Shown piece by piece: positions 27,626 through 36,288 of a stretch of 64,000 bases of DNA (the first letter of the stretch is position 1; every line of letters begins with the position of its first letter). Under the pieces are notes generated by a model that saw only the letters and a program-made list of their open reading frames with translations, ran no database searches and was not told the origin of the DNA. The position numbers and the translations under genes are program-made. Origin of the DNA: Alteromonas gilva (GTDB taxonomy: Bacteria; Pseudomonadota; Gammaproteobacteria; Enterobacterales; Alteromonadaceae); the NCBI RefSeq assembly GCF_028595265.1, contig NZ_JAQQXP010000005.1, forward strand, positions 69,962 through 133,961, given 5' to 3'.

Positions 27626-28577
27626 AGCCTGTCACCCACTGGTTACGGCCATTTTCTTTTGCTTTATACAATGCCTGATCAGCCCGTTCAAGCCACTGCA
27701 TTTCGTTGTCATCCTGCATATTAAACGCCGCCAGCCCCAGACTAACAGTAAACCTCACGGTTTGCCCATCGTGCGTGACGGCCATGTTTTCGGCGGCAAC
27801 CCGAATGCGCTCAGCCACTTCTTGTGCATTGTCACTATTTGAGTCACGTAAAATAATCGCGAACTCTTCGCCACCGTAGCGGCCAGCCAGGTCAGTTTCG
27901 CGCACGGTATCTTTAATGATTGCTGCCAGCGCCTGAATCACTTTGTCTCCGCACTGATGACCATAGGTATCATTGACCGCCTTAAAGTGGTCAATATCGA
28001 GCATCATAGCGGTGTCTACAGAGCCTCTGCGCTTGGCGAGCTTAAAGATATTCCCAAAGCGCTCCTGCCAGTAACGACGGTTAAATAACCGGGTAAGGCC
28101 ATCGACCCTGCTCATCTGTGTTAACTGCTTATTCAACCCTTCAATATTCAGCCTGCTGCTGGCCTGCACAGTTACGTCGTACACCAGCATACATAATCTA
28201 TCGACCTTACCCGTTAGCGACGAGAGGGGAAACAACGTCACATTCTGGTACATGTAATCGAGTTCTGAGGTAATAGGCCGGTTACAATCAAACTTAAATA
28301 AGTAGGGGCGCTGTTCCCAAATTAAAAACACCGGCGTCTTTAAATTAAATACCGGTTCACTCTTAAGCGCTAACCATTCTGCGTCAATTTCGGGGAAGTG
28401 TGTGAACAGAGACTGTCCCACGATTTGGCTGGGGCGCAGATTACTGTGGTTTTCCATAAACTGGTTCCACACTTCAACCTTAAAGTTACGGTCGAGCACC
28501 ACTATGCCCACTTCCAGCGAACCTAACAGATCATGCATCCAGTGCTGACGATTGATGTCTTCCATACTATCGGACAT
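27624..28577 (-). CDS. PAS-GGDEF diguanylate cyclase
   Basis: A 317-residue soluble enzyme predicted to make cyclic di-GMP from two GTP. Residues about 14-135 are a PAS-like sensor domain. Residues about 152-316 are the GGDEF domain, with DGLTRLFNRRYW, MLDIDHFKAVNDTYGH and the active loop RYGGEEFA (GGEEF at 235-239). The product-inhibition I-site RETD (226-229) sits exactly five residues before GGEEF, so feedback control should be intact. It has no membrane segment. It begins two bases after the stop of the receiver-CheC gene, so the two are very likely co-expressed. Confidence 0.93.
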   Translation of the reverse strand: MSDSMEDINRQHWMHDLLGSLEVGIVVLDRNFKVEVWNQFMENHSNLRPSQIVGQSLFTHFPEIDAEWLALKSEPVFNLKTPVFLIWEQRPYLFKFDCNRPITSELDYMYQNVTLFPLSSLTGKVDRLCMLVYDVTVQASSRLNIEGLNKQLTQMSRVDGLTRLFNRRYWQERFGNIFKLAKRRGSVDTAMMLDIDHFKAVNDTYGHQCGDKVIQALAAIIKDTVRETDLAGRYGGEEFAIILRDSNSDNAQEVAERIRVAAENMAVTHDGQTVRFTVSLGLAAFNMQDDNEMQWLERADQALYKAKENGRNQWVTG

Positions 28578-28579
28578 GA

Positions 28580-29593
28580 CTACCCCTCCGTACCTACCAG
28601 TCGTGAGTAAATCCGCTCCATCGACTTTTCGGGAAACAGCAACAGCAGATCAAAATTGACCCCTTTGTGCTTAATCGCAAAGCAGACTTCTACAGCCACA
28701 ATGCGGCTCCAACGCTGCCTGGTAGTGGTCAGAATACTCTCAAGTTCCCGGTTACGCCCTAAGATGATTGGTGAGCTGTGACTAAACGTCACGTTGAGCT
28801 GCTCGGACAGCCCGTTCAGGCAGGCACCGATGATAATATTCGAAATATCCATGAGTGCTTCCAGCTGCGCAGGGGCCGCCGATAACTGATGGTAATTAAG
28901 CAGTTCAATGATGCTGGCAAATTCAGTATCGTTAAACAGTACCAGTGCTTCCCCATGTATCCCCGCACTCACAAAGCCTTTAGAAACCGCTGAGACACTC
29001 TCGTTGCGGTTTATTTCAGCAATGGCCATATGAAGTTCGTTATTTTCGATAACGTTGACATTAGGAATGGGTAAATCAATGAACTCGTTAAGCAGTCGGG
29101 CCAGGTTTTCGCCGGCTCGACCCATAGCGACATTCACTACTTCACGGAAGGCATCGAACATTTCCGTTTCGCTGGCAGGCGAAATCGCCGCTTGCAGCGT
29201 GCGCTGCGTCGCCGCACTGTCACCGGTGTAAATACCATACTGCTTAAGCAAGGTACTTAACTTATCGTTATCGATAGGCTTGCGAATAAAGTCCAGAGCG
29301 CCTTTGGCCAGCATGCGTTGCCGCGCTTCAGGCTGAACATCACCAGATACCACGATAACCAGGCAGGGCAAGTCCTCTTTGCGGATAATTTCCATCGTTT
29401 GATAACCGTCCATGACCGGCATGTTCAAATCCAGAAACATCACATCGCCGTTACCCTGGTGAATTTGCTCGATGGCGTTCATCCCGTTAACCGCAAAATG
29501 AATATCGACCTCCCAGCCATCAGGCACGGCGCGTGCCATTTGCTTGCGAGCGAAAGCCGAATCATCGCAGATTAAAACGTTGGTTTTAGTCAT
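28580..29593 (-). CDS. Response regulator with C-terminal CheC-like phosphatase domain
   Basis: A 337-residue fusion. Residues 1-120 are a receiver domain with acid pocket D10/D11, phosphoacceptor D55 (FLDLNMPVMDG) and K105. Residues about 140-335 form a CheC-type domain carrying two copies of the phosphatase motif: D147-E151-N154 with P177 22 residues later, and E245-D249-N252 with P275. The first fits the canonical D/S-x3-E-x2-N-x22-P pattern; the second has Asp for Glu. CheC proteins dephosphorylate CheY~P, so the domain may act on its own or another receiver. It is coupled to the diguanylate cyclase downstream. No histidine kinase is nearby. Confidence 0.88.
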   Translation of the reverse strand: MTKTNVLICDDSAFARKQMARAVPDGWEVDIHFAVNGMNAIEQIHQGNGDVMFLDLNMPVMDGYQTMEIIRKEDLPCLVIVVSGDVQPEARQRMLAKGALDFIRKPIDNDKLSTLLKQYGIYTGDSAATQRTLQAAISPASETEMFDAFREVVNVAMGRAGENLARLLNEFIDLPIPNVNVIENNELHMAIAEINRNESVSAVSKGFVSAGIHGEALVLFNDTEFASIIELLNYHQLSAAPAQLEALMDISNIIIGACLNGLSEQLNVTFSHSSPIILGRNRELESILTTTRQRWSRIVAVEVCFAIKHKGVNFDLLLLFPEKSMERIYSRLVGTEG

Positions 29594-29602
29594 ACCCGGG
29601 CC

Positions 29603-30436
29603 TTAAATAGCAACCGGCGCTTTAATGTGTGGATGACACTGATAATTTTCCAGAGTGAAGTCGTCAATACTAAAACCGAAAATGTCTTTTACTGCCGGAT
29701 TAAGTTTCATGACAGGACGGGCATAAGGCTCACGGCTAAGCTGTAAATCGGTTTGTTCCAGATGGTTTACATACAAGTGCGCGTCGCCCAGCGTGTGAAT
29801 AAAGTCGCCGGGCTCTAAGTCGCACACCTGTGCAACCATCAGGGTCAACAAGGCATAACTGGCAATATTGAAGGGCACGCCGAGGAAAATATCACCACTG
29901 CGCTGATACAACTGACAAGATAACTTGCCTTCCAGAACATAAAACTGAAACAAGGTATGGCACGGCGGTAAAGCCTGTTTTCCGTTTGCGGCATTCTCTT
30001 TGGGAGACATAGACGTGTCTGGCAATACCGCTGGATTCCAGGCACTCACTATTAAACGCCGGGAGTCGGGATTAGTTTTTATTTGCTCAATCAGTTGGGC
30101 AATTTGATCAACGGTTTCGCCATTGTCACTGGCCCAGCTGCGCCACTGATGTCCATACACCGGCCCGAGCTCGCCGTCTTCGGTTGCCCACTCATCCCAA
30201 ATCGACACGCCATTCTCTTTTAGATAAGCAATATTGGTTTCGCCTTTTAGAAACCAAAGCAGCTCGTGAATAATAGAACGTAGGTGACACTTTTTGGTAG
30301 TGACTAAGGGAAACCCCTCACTCAGATCAAAACGCATCTGATAGCCAAACACACTTAAGGTACCGGTGCCGGTGCGATCTTCTTTTTTAACGCCGTTGTC
30401 TCTGACATGACGCATTAATGCTAAATATTCTTTCAT
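29603..30436 (-). CDS. thyA: Thymidylate synthase
   Basis: A 277-residue enzyme that makes dTMP from dUMP using methylenetetrahydrofolate. The catalytic Cys159 is in LPPCHTLFQFYV, and the dUMP-binding RRLIVSAWN and QRSGDIFLGVPFNIASYA segments are present. It is 13 residues longer than the E. coli enzyme because of an insertion just before the active site (about 140-153). Other bacterial ThyA proteins also carry such an insert. It lies five bases after lgt, an arrangement also seen in enterobacteria. Confidence 0.96.
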   Translation of the reverse strand: MKEYLALMRHVRDNGVKKEDRTGTGTLSVFGYQMRFDLSEGFPLVTTKKCHLRSIIHELLWFLKGETNIAYLKENGVSIWDEWATEDGELGPVYGHQWRSWASDNGETVDQIAQLIEQIKTNPDSRRLIVSAWNPAVLPDTSMSPKENAANGKQALPPCHTLFQFYVLEGKLSCQLYQRSGDIFLGVPFNIASYALLTLMVAQVCDLEPGDFIHTLGDAHLYVNHLEQTDLQLSREPYARPVMKLNPAVKDIFGFSIDDFTLENYQCHPHIKAPVAI

Positions 30437-30441
30437 GACAT

Positions 30442-31266
30442 TTAATTCTTGTTTGCAGCTTGTGTTGACGCTGGCGTCACTGATTTTGTTTTATAGGCAT
30501 AGATCATTAAACCTGCGCCCAATACGATCATCGGCACACATAAAATTTGCCCCTGGCTTAAGCCAATCTGATACAAACCGATATGCGCATCCGGCTCACG
30601 GTAAAATTCAACAATAAACCTGAACAGTCCATAGCCTATCAGAAATAAACCACCCACTGCACCGGTTGGCCGTGGCCTCGCTGAATACAGCCACAATATA
30701 ACAAATAACACCACCCCTTCCAGGGCGAACTCATAAAGCTGCGAAGGATGACGCGGCAGCGGCCCCGCGCCCGGAAATATGATTGCCCAGGGCACATCGG
30801 TAGTTCGCCCCCACAGTTCGGCATTTAAAAAATTACCGATGCGACCGGCGCCCAGGCCGATTGGTACCAGAGGCGCAATAAAATCAGCGACCTGTAAAAA
30901 CGTTGCATTGAGACGTTTTGCCTGCCATGCCATGGCAGCAATAACACCAAGCAAACCACCGTGGAATGACATACCGCCGGTGTGTATTTTAAACAGGTAC
31001 AATGGATCCTGCATAAACAGCTCAAACTGGTAGAAAAACACATAACCAATCCGGCCTCCGATGATCACGCCCACAAAGCCCCAGAACAACAGGTCGCTGA
31101 GTTGTTCACGGCTCCACGGTGTTGACCGTAAGCGTTTTTTTGCCAGTATGTAGGCCGCTATAAAGCCAAGTAAATACATCATCCCATACCAACGCACACT
31201 CAGTGGGCCAAGGCTCACAATGATCGGGTCGATATTGGGAAATACCAGAAAATCTGCTTCGGCCAT
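30442..31266 (-). CDS. lgt: Prolipoprotein diacylglyceryl transferase
   Basis: A 274-residue inner-membrane enzyme that transfers diacylglycerol from phosphatidylglycerol to the lipobox cysteine of prolipoproteins. It has about seven membrane helices. The signature GRIGNFLNAELWGR (about 133-146) and the catalytic-region MSFHGGLLG (about 98-106) are intact. It starts three bases after the stop of the TSUP gene and precedes thyA by five bases, so it lies mid-operon. Confidence 0.96.
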   Translation of the reverse strand: MAEADFLVFPNIDPIIVSLGPLSVRWYGMMYLLGFIAAYILAKKRLRSTPWSREQLSDLLFWGFVGVIIGGRIGYVFFYQFELFMQDPLYLFKIHTGGMSFHGGLLGVIAAMAWQAKRLNATFLQVADFIAPLVPIGLGAGRIGNFLNAELWGRTTDVPWAIIFPGAGPLPRHPSQLYEFALEGVVLFVILWLYSARPRPTGAVGGLFLIGYGLFRFIVEFYREPDAHIGLYQIGLSQGQILCVPMIVLGAGLMIYAYKTKSVTPASTQAANKN

Positions 31267-31269
31267 GTA

Positions 31270-32076
31270 CTATTCCATTCCTATAATCATGCGGATGCTA
31301 ACGATAACCAGCAGTCCGGCTAAAATATTTTTAAGTAACGCTGTTGGCATATTCTGCCCTAAACGAGCACCAAATCCAGCAGTAAACACCGAGGTTGCCA
31401 TTATGCCTAAACCTGCCGGCAAAAACACATAACCCAGCGACCATGGCGGCAGGGTCGGCAGTCCCCAACCGGCATAAATAAAACTACCGGTGCCGAACAT
31501 GGCAATAACCAGCCCGCTCACGGCGGCACATCCTATGGCCTGGCGAAGAGGGACCTGAAACCACACCAGAGCAGGCACCAGCAAAGCGCCACCGCCAATC
31601 CCCATCAGCGCTGATACGGTGCCAACTATCACACCAACAACCACCAAAATGGTTGGTGTATAGTGATGTTTTGAGGCGGTTTTACGACCAAACACCATTT
31701 GCAGTGCAATAAGGATGACCAATACCGCAAACACCCGGGCCAGGGTTTGCGCTGGTAAGACGCTTGCTAATTGCGCCCCGGCTACGGCTCCCACTGCAAT
31801 GCCAGCGCAGCACCAGATAATCAGTTTCGGGACTATGTTACCGAGCGAATAATGTGCTTTCGCTGAAAAAAAACCGGTCACTATAATGGTAAATAATGAG
31901 GTTGCGATGGCCATTGGCATGGCAAGTTCAGCACCGATCCCCCCAATGCCACTCAGTAACAGGGTAAGCACTGGTACAATAATAAGCCCACCGCCAATGC
32001 CCAGCATACCCGCCAGTGTGCCGGTAAGCATACCCAGCGCCATGCAACTCAGAAAAATAACTAACAGCGGTTCCAC
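31270..32076 (-). CDS. TSUP/TauE-SafE family permease
   Basis: A 268-residue membrane protein with about eight helices. The two repeats typical of the TauE/SafE (DUF81) family are visible: GTLAGMLGIGGGLIIVPVL near 18-36 and SALMGIGGGALLVPALV near 155-171. Members export or import sulfite, sulfoacetate and other organosulfonates. No sulfur genes lie beside it, so the substrate is unknown. It is the first gene after ptsP, with a 90 bp gap, and is tightly joined to lgt. Confidence 0.9.
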   Translation of the reverse strand: MEPLLVIFLSCMALGMLTGTLAGMLGIGGGLIIVPVLTLLLSGIGGIGAELAMPMAIATSLFTIIVTGFFSAKAHYSLGNIVPKLIIWCCAGIAVGAVAGAQLASVLPAQTLARVFAVLVILIALQMVFGRKTASKHHYTPTILVVVGVIVGTVSALMGIGGGALLVPALVWFQVPLRQAIGCAAVSGLVIAMFGTGSFIYAGWGLPTLPPWSLGYVFLPAGLGIMATSVFTAGFGARLGQNMPTALLKNILAGLLVIVSIRMIIGME

Positions 32077-32166
32077 GCTTTATCTCCAGTCAATTCAGGG
32101 CGCCAGCATATCATATCCGGAGCATAATTCTGTGTGGCAGTGACAGCGCGATGAGTCACCTGTTGA

Positions 32167-34491
32167 TTATGAGCCAGCCCGGACCAGGCCACCCAGACCT
32201 TTTACTTCGAGATATTGATTAATATGATGAAAAACTTCTTCATAGCTATCAGACGAGAGCGCACTTTTCAATAAGGCCTGGCTTTCGCAAAGCTTTACGT
32301 TGCGAATAACCCAGTTAATTTTACGCAGGTTAAAGGCATTCATACTCAGCTTTCGGTAGCCCATGCCCATGAGCAAAATAGCGCCTCCGGGCTCACCGGC
32401 AATTTCACCACAAATAGACACCGGAATATTTTGTTCAGCGGATTGTTTAGCAATATCGTACAGGGCCGACAAAACTGCCGGGTGATAACTGTTATATAAA
32501 CTGGCGACCCGCGTATTGTTGCGGTCTACCGCGAGCAAATATTGTGTCAGATCGTTGCTGCCAACCGAAAAGAAATCAACTTTACTTGCCAATTGAGGCA
32601 ACTGGTACAGCACCGATGGTACTTCCAGCATGATCCCCAGACGCGGCCGGTGCAGTTGCTCGCCTTTTATCTGGGCTTCTTCTTCAACTTCGAAAAAGGC
32701 TTGTTCTACCAGACGTCGCGCTTCGTTAACCTCACCGACACTGGAAATCATGGGTAACATGATACTCAGATTTTTTAAGCCTATGCTGGCACGCAGCATC
32801 GCTCTGACCTGCACCAGAAATATCTCGGGATGATCCAGGGTTAACCGTATACCACGCCAGCCTAAAAAGGGGTTTTCTTCGGTTATTGGGAAATAGGGCA
32901 GTGGTTTATCGCCCCCCACATCCAGCGTACGCATTACGATTTCGCGCTGGGGGGCGGCCAGTAACACATTGCGGTACAGCTCCACCTGCTCACTCTCAGA
33001 GGGAAAACGTTCGCGCATCATGAACGGAATTTCGGTGCGGTACAGACCAATCCCGACCTTGCCCGAATGCACGGCAGTTTCTATTTCTGCCGATAAGCCC
33101 GCGTTAACCAACAGGTCCATACTGCAACCGTCTTCGCTTTCACTGGGTTTATCCGCCTCCCGCTCGATGCGCTGGGCAAGCACCTGCTCTTCTTTGATGA
33201 GCTGGCTAAACTCCGCCTGAATTGCCTTTTCCGGCGAAACGATGACTTCACCCGCATAGCCGTCCAGCAAGATAGCCTTTTTCTCTAACAGCGTAGGTGA
33301 CACATTCTGGCATCCCATTACCGCGGGAACGCCCATTGCGCGAGCAAGGATAGCTGCGTGAGAGTTATTCGAACCACGAATTGAAATGATCCCCGCCAGG
33401 AACTCCTTGGGGAATTCTGCCAGCATCGGAGCCGACACTTCTTCGGCTACCAGAATACTCGGCTCGGTAGGAAAACCACTGTTAACAACGTCTTTGTGAC
33501 CGTTGATGATCTGTAATATGTTTACCAGTATGCGGTTGGATAAATCAACAATATCAATGGCCCGCTCCCGCATGTAGGGATCGTCCATCGCCTCAAAACG
33601 TGCAGCATAGGCCTCTACCACCAGCTTCAGTGATGACGCCGCGTCCCAGCCTTCACGTATTTTTGCTTCGACTTCACGCCCCAGGCTATTGGCATCAAGT
33701 AGCTGATGATAAAGCTGAAAAATTGCCCGGACGTCGTCAGGTACCTGACCCTCTAAACGCTGTGAAAGCACTTCAACATGGGCGCGCGTTTGTTCCACCC
33801 CCTTGCGGTAATACTCAATTTCCTGCTGGGTCTGATCTGACTCTTTTACAATCCAGGTGGCTAAGGTATACGCCGCATGGGGTGAGTAACCGACGCCCAT
33901 TGCCAGACCCGGTGAACCCGGCACACCCCGGACGTTTTTCTGTAAATTCCCGACGTACATTCCAACCGACGGATTGAGTGCGCCACGGGTTTCCGCGTTG
34001 GATATTTCCAGAGCAATCTGTGCCGCGAGAGTCACCAAAAACGCTTCTTCATCTTCGCTGAATTTACGTTTTGCGCTTTGCTGCATGGTAATGACGCCCA
34101 GCACTTTACGCTGATGGATAATCGGCGTACCTAAAAAGGCGTGATAGTTTTCTTCTTTAACTTCGGGGTAATGTTTAAAACGGGGGTGGTTGGGCGCATC
34201 CTGGATATTAAGAGGTTCTTCCCGCTGACCAACTAAGCCTATCAGGCCCTCAGAAAAACCAATTTTAACCAACTCGACGGCGTCGGGGGCCAGGCCATCG
34301 GTTGCCTTTAACACAAACGCCTGCGCCGCGTAGTCGGCCAGATAAATCGAACAGGAGTCAACGCCCATGGTTTGCTTAACCCGTTCGGCCAGACGAAACA
34401 GCGCGTCGGTTAACCGGGGTATCTGGTTAACCTCCTGAACAATACTTTTTAAAACACTAAGAATACTGTTTTTACGAGCTGGTTCTGCCAC
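32167..34491 (-). CDS. ptsP: Phosphoenolpyruvate-protein phosphotransferase EI-Ntr
   Basis: The first enzyme of the nitrogen-related PTS, which passes phosphate from PEP to NPr. It has 774 residues. An N-terminal GAF domain (about 15-160) senses small molecules, including glutamine in E. coli. The EI domains follow: the phospho-His region GSNNSHAAILARAMGVPAV, the PEP-binding GLYRTEIPFMMRERFP, and the catalytic Cys in ICGEIAGEP. The GAF domain distinguishes it from PtsI. It begins 13 bases after rppH, as in E. coli. Confidence 0.95.
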   Translation of the reverse strand: MAEPARKNSILSVLKSIVQEVNQIPRLTDALFRLAERVKQTMGVDSCSIYLADYAAQAFVLKATDGLAPDAVELVKIGFSEGLIGLVGQREEPLNIQDAPNHPRFKHYPEVKEENYHAFLGTPIIHQRKVLGVITMQQSAKRKFSEDEEAFLVTLAAQIALEISNAETRGALNPSVGMYVGNLQKNVRGVPGSPGLAMGVGYSPHAAYTLATWIVKESDQTQQEIEYYRKGVEQTRAHVEVLSQRLEGQVPDDVRAIFQLYHQLLDANSLGREVEAKIREGWDAASSLKLVVEAYAARFEAMDDPYMRERAIDIVDLSNRILVNILQIINGHKDVVNSGFPTEPSILVAEEVSAPMLAEFPKEFLAGIISIRGSNNSHAAILARAMGVPAVMGCQNVSPTLLEKKAILLDGYAGEVIVSPEKAIQAEFSQLIKEEQVLAQRIEREADKPSESEDGCSMDLLVNAGLSAEIETAVHSGKVGIGLYRTEIPFMMRERFPSESEQVELYRNVLLAAPQREIVMRTLDVGGDKPLPYFPITEENPFLGWRGIRLTLDHPEIFLVQVRAMLRASIGLKNLSIMLPMISSVGEVNEARRLVEQAFFEVEEEAQIKGEQLHRPRLGIMLEVPSVLYQLPQLASKVDFFSVGSNDLTQYLLAVDRNNTRVASLYNSYHPAVLSALYDIAKQSAEQNIPVSICGEIAGEPGGAILLMGMGYRKLSMNAFNLRKINWVIRNVKLCESQALLKSALSSDSYEEVFHHINQYLEVKGLGGLVRAGS

Positions 34492-34504
34492 CGGGAGCCA
34501 CCCT

Positions 34505-35035
34505 TTACCCTCGCCGTCTGCGGCGATTTTGCTTGGAATGATTATGCTGATGTCGGGGCTGCGAAGTCATCACTGTGCCGGCAAACTCCTTCATAACCCG
34601 CCGATACACGTCACGCTTAAACGACACTACGTTTCTCACCGGGTACCAATAGCTTACCCAGCGCCAATCATCAAACTCAGGATGTCCTGAGTTTAATACA
34701 TCTACATCTTTATCCTGGCAATCAAGCTGTAGTAAAAACCACTTTTGCTTTTGTCCTATGCAGACCGGATTGCTACCTTGCCTTATTAACCGCTTCGGCA
34801 GTTTGTATCGCACCCAATTGCGCGTCACACTTAAAATGCTTACATCCTTAGGCGTAAGACCTACTTCTTCGTGCAACTCTCGATACATAGCCTGCTCTAC
34901 AGTTTCCCCTTCATCTATTCCGCCTTGGGGAAACTGCCATGAATGTTGGCCATAACGTCTTGCCCAAAATACTTGTCCGATTTTGTTGCAAATCACTATG
35001 CCCACATTCGCACGGAATCCATCGGTATCTATCAC
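34505..35035 (-). CDS. rppH: RNA pyrophosphohydrolase
   Basis: A 176-residue Nudix enzyme that removes pyrophosphate from the 5' end of mRNA, triggering RNase E decay. The Nudix box runs from GGIDEGETVEQAMYRELHEE to VGL (about 38-60). The N-terminal FRANVGIVICNKIGQVFWARR is the RppH signature. The C-terminal tail is basic (HNHSKQNRRRRRG). It is divergent from mutH, 115 bp away, and is likely the head of the leftward cluster. Confidence 0.95.
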   Translation of the reverse strand: MIDTDGFRANVGIVICNKIGQVFWARRYGQHSWQFPQGGIDEGETVEQAMYRELHEEVGLTPKDVSILSVTRNWVRYKLPKRLIRQGSNPVCIGQKQKWFLLQLDCQDKDVDVLNSGHPEFDDWRWVSYWYPVRNVVSFKRDVYRRVMKEFAGTVMTSQPRHQHNHSKQNRRRRRG

Positions 35036-35150
35036 TCAGACTCCCGGGCACTCTATAATGTTCTGTGCTAGCATTCTTTCACAAACCTTTGTTCATTCAA
35101 AGTAAATATCACAAATGTTTAACGTAAAGGGTTTATAAGGGATAGAAGAT

Positions 35151-35831
35151 TTGCAAGTACCCTCATCCGCTCCAGCCAATTTAGCCGAACTTGAACAACG
35201 CGCCCGTGCCATTGCCGGCCTCAGTCTTGGCGAACTCGCCGACATGGCCAATATTGCAACGCCCCGTGATTTTAAGCGCAATAAAGGTTGGAGTGGCCAG
35301 CTCATTGAGCTATGGCTGGGTGCCACGGCCGGCTCGAAGCCACAACAGGACTTCCCCGAACTGGGTGTTGAACTCAAGACCCTGCCAATTGACCAGCAGG
35401 CCAGGCCTTTAGAAACCACCTATGTGTGCATAGCCCCGCTACTGGCACCGCCCCTGACAAGTTGGCAAACCAGCAATGTAAAAAACAAACTGCAGTGTGT
35501 TTTATGGGTACCTATCGAAGGAGAACGACAAATTCCTGTTGCCGAACGACGACTGGCCACGCCCTTTTTATGGCAACCCAGTCCTCAGCAGGATGCCATG
35601 CTGGCCAGGGACTGGGAAGAGCTCACCGAACTCATTGCCTTAGGTAAAGTAGAGTCCATTACGGCCCGCCATGGGCATGCATTGCACATACGTCCTAAAG
35701 CGGCCAGCGGCAAGGTGCTCACCGATGCGATTGGGCCTGATGGTGGTCGCATAAAAACCCGTCCGCGAGGCTTTTATCTGCGCACACAATTTACCCAGCA
35801 GTTGTTAAACGCCTACTTTGACAGTCATTAA
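35151..35831 (+). CDS. mutH: DNA mismatch repair endonuclease MutH
   Basis: A 226-residue endonuclease that nicks the unmethylated strand at hemimethylated GATC sites when activated by MutL. The active-site residues are in NKGWSGQLIELWLGA and ELGVELKTLPI, the family D/E-x-K arrangement. The start is a TTG at 35151, with AAGGGA eight bases upstream. Presence of MutH implies Dam-directed mismatch repair in this organism. It is divergent from rppH. Confidence 0.95.
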   Translation: MQVPSSAPANLAELEQRARAIAGLSLGELADMANIATPRDFKRNKGWSGQLIELWLGATAGSKPQQDFPELGVELKTLPIDQQARPLETTYVCIAPLLAPPLTSWQTSNVKNKLQCVLWVPIEGERQIPVAERRLATPFLWQPSPQQDAMLARDWEELTELIALGKVESITARHGHALHIRPKAASGKVLTDAIGPDGGRIKTRPRGFYLRTQFTQQLLNAYFDSH

Positions 35832-35853
35832 CAGCGCTGACGTATCCCCGTTG

Positions 35854-35867
35854 TTGACCTGCATCAA
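35854..35867 (+). promoter_or_regulatory. FNR-like box upstream of the ferredoxin gene
   Basis: TTGACctgcATCAA matches the FNR consensus TTGAT-N4-ATCAA at 9 of 10 positions. A -10-like CATAAA at 35889 lies about 28 bp from its centre, close to the spacing of class II activation (centre near -41.5). A second reading uses TTGACC/TATTCT (16 bp spacer) as a plain promoter overlapping the box. The gene starts at 35949. Confidence 0.5.
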
Positions 35868-35948
35868 ACCCAAGCTATTCTGGCTTTGCATAAAAATTTA
35901 AGGGTGGTTAAATTAACCTCATACCCTACGCAGAACCAGAGGTGTTGC

Positions 35949-36194
35949 ATGGCTTTATTGATTACTGACGACTGCATCAATTGTGATCTTTGCCCGCCAG
36001 AGTGTCCTAATCAAGCGATTAGCTCAGATGCCGGGATATACCAGATCGACGCTGCCAGATGCACCGAATGTGTGGGTCACTATGACCAACCCAGTTGCAT
36101 GACCGTCTGTCCTGTAGAGTGTATAGAGCCGGATCCGGCACATCGGGAATCGCTGGATCAGTTAGCGGAAAAATACACCGCCATGTATAGCTAA
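35949..36194 (+). CDS. yfhL: YfhL-type 2[4Fe-4S] ferredoxin
   Basis: An 81-residue electron carrier. Cluster I ligands are C9, C12, C15 and C19 (CINCDLCPPEC); cluster II is C38, C41, C50 and C54 with the C-x2-C-x8-C-x3-C spacing of Alvin/YfhL ferredoxins. The start at 35949 is chosen over an upstream in-frame codon because AGAGG lies six bases before it and the domain begins there. It stands alone between mutH and ygiF. The partner protein is unknown. Confidence 0.92.
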   Translation: MALLITDDCINCDLCPPECPNQAISSDAGIYQIDAARCTECVGHYDQPSCMTVCPVECIEPDPAHRESLDQLAEKYTAMYS

Positions 36195-36288
36195 AGCGCC
36201 ACGGCAACCATGGCGGGTAATGGAGACAAACCGCGGGCGTTAAAGACAAGCATAGCACTGCACGCTAATCTTTATCCCCCAGTTGCCG

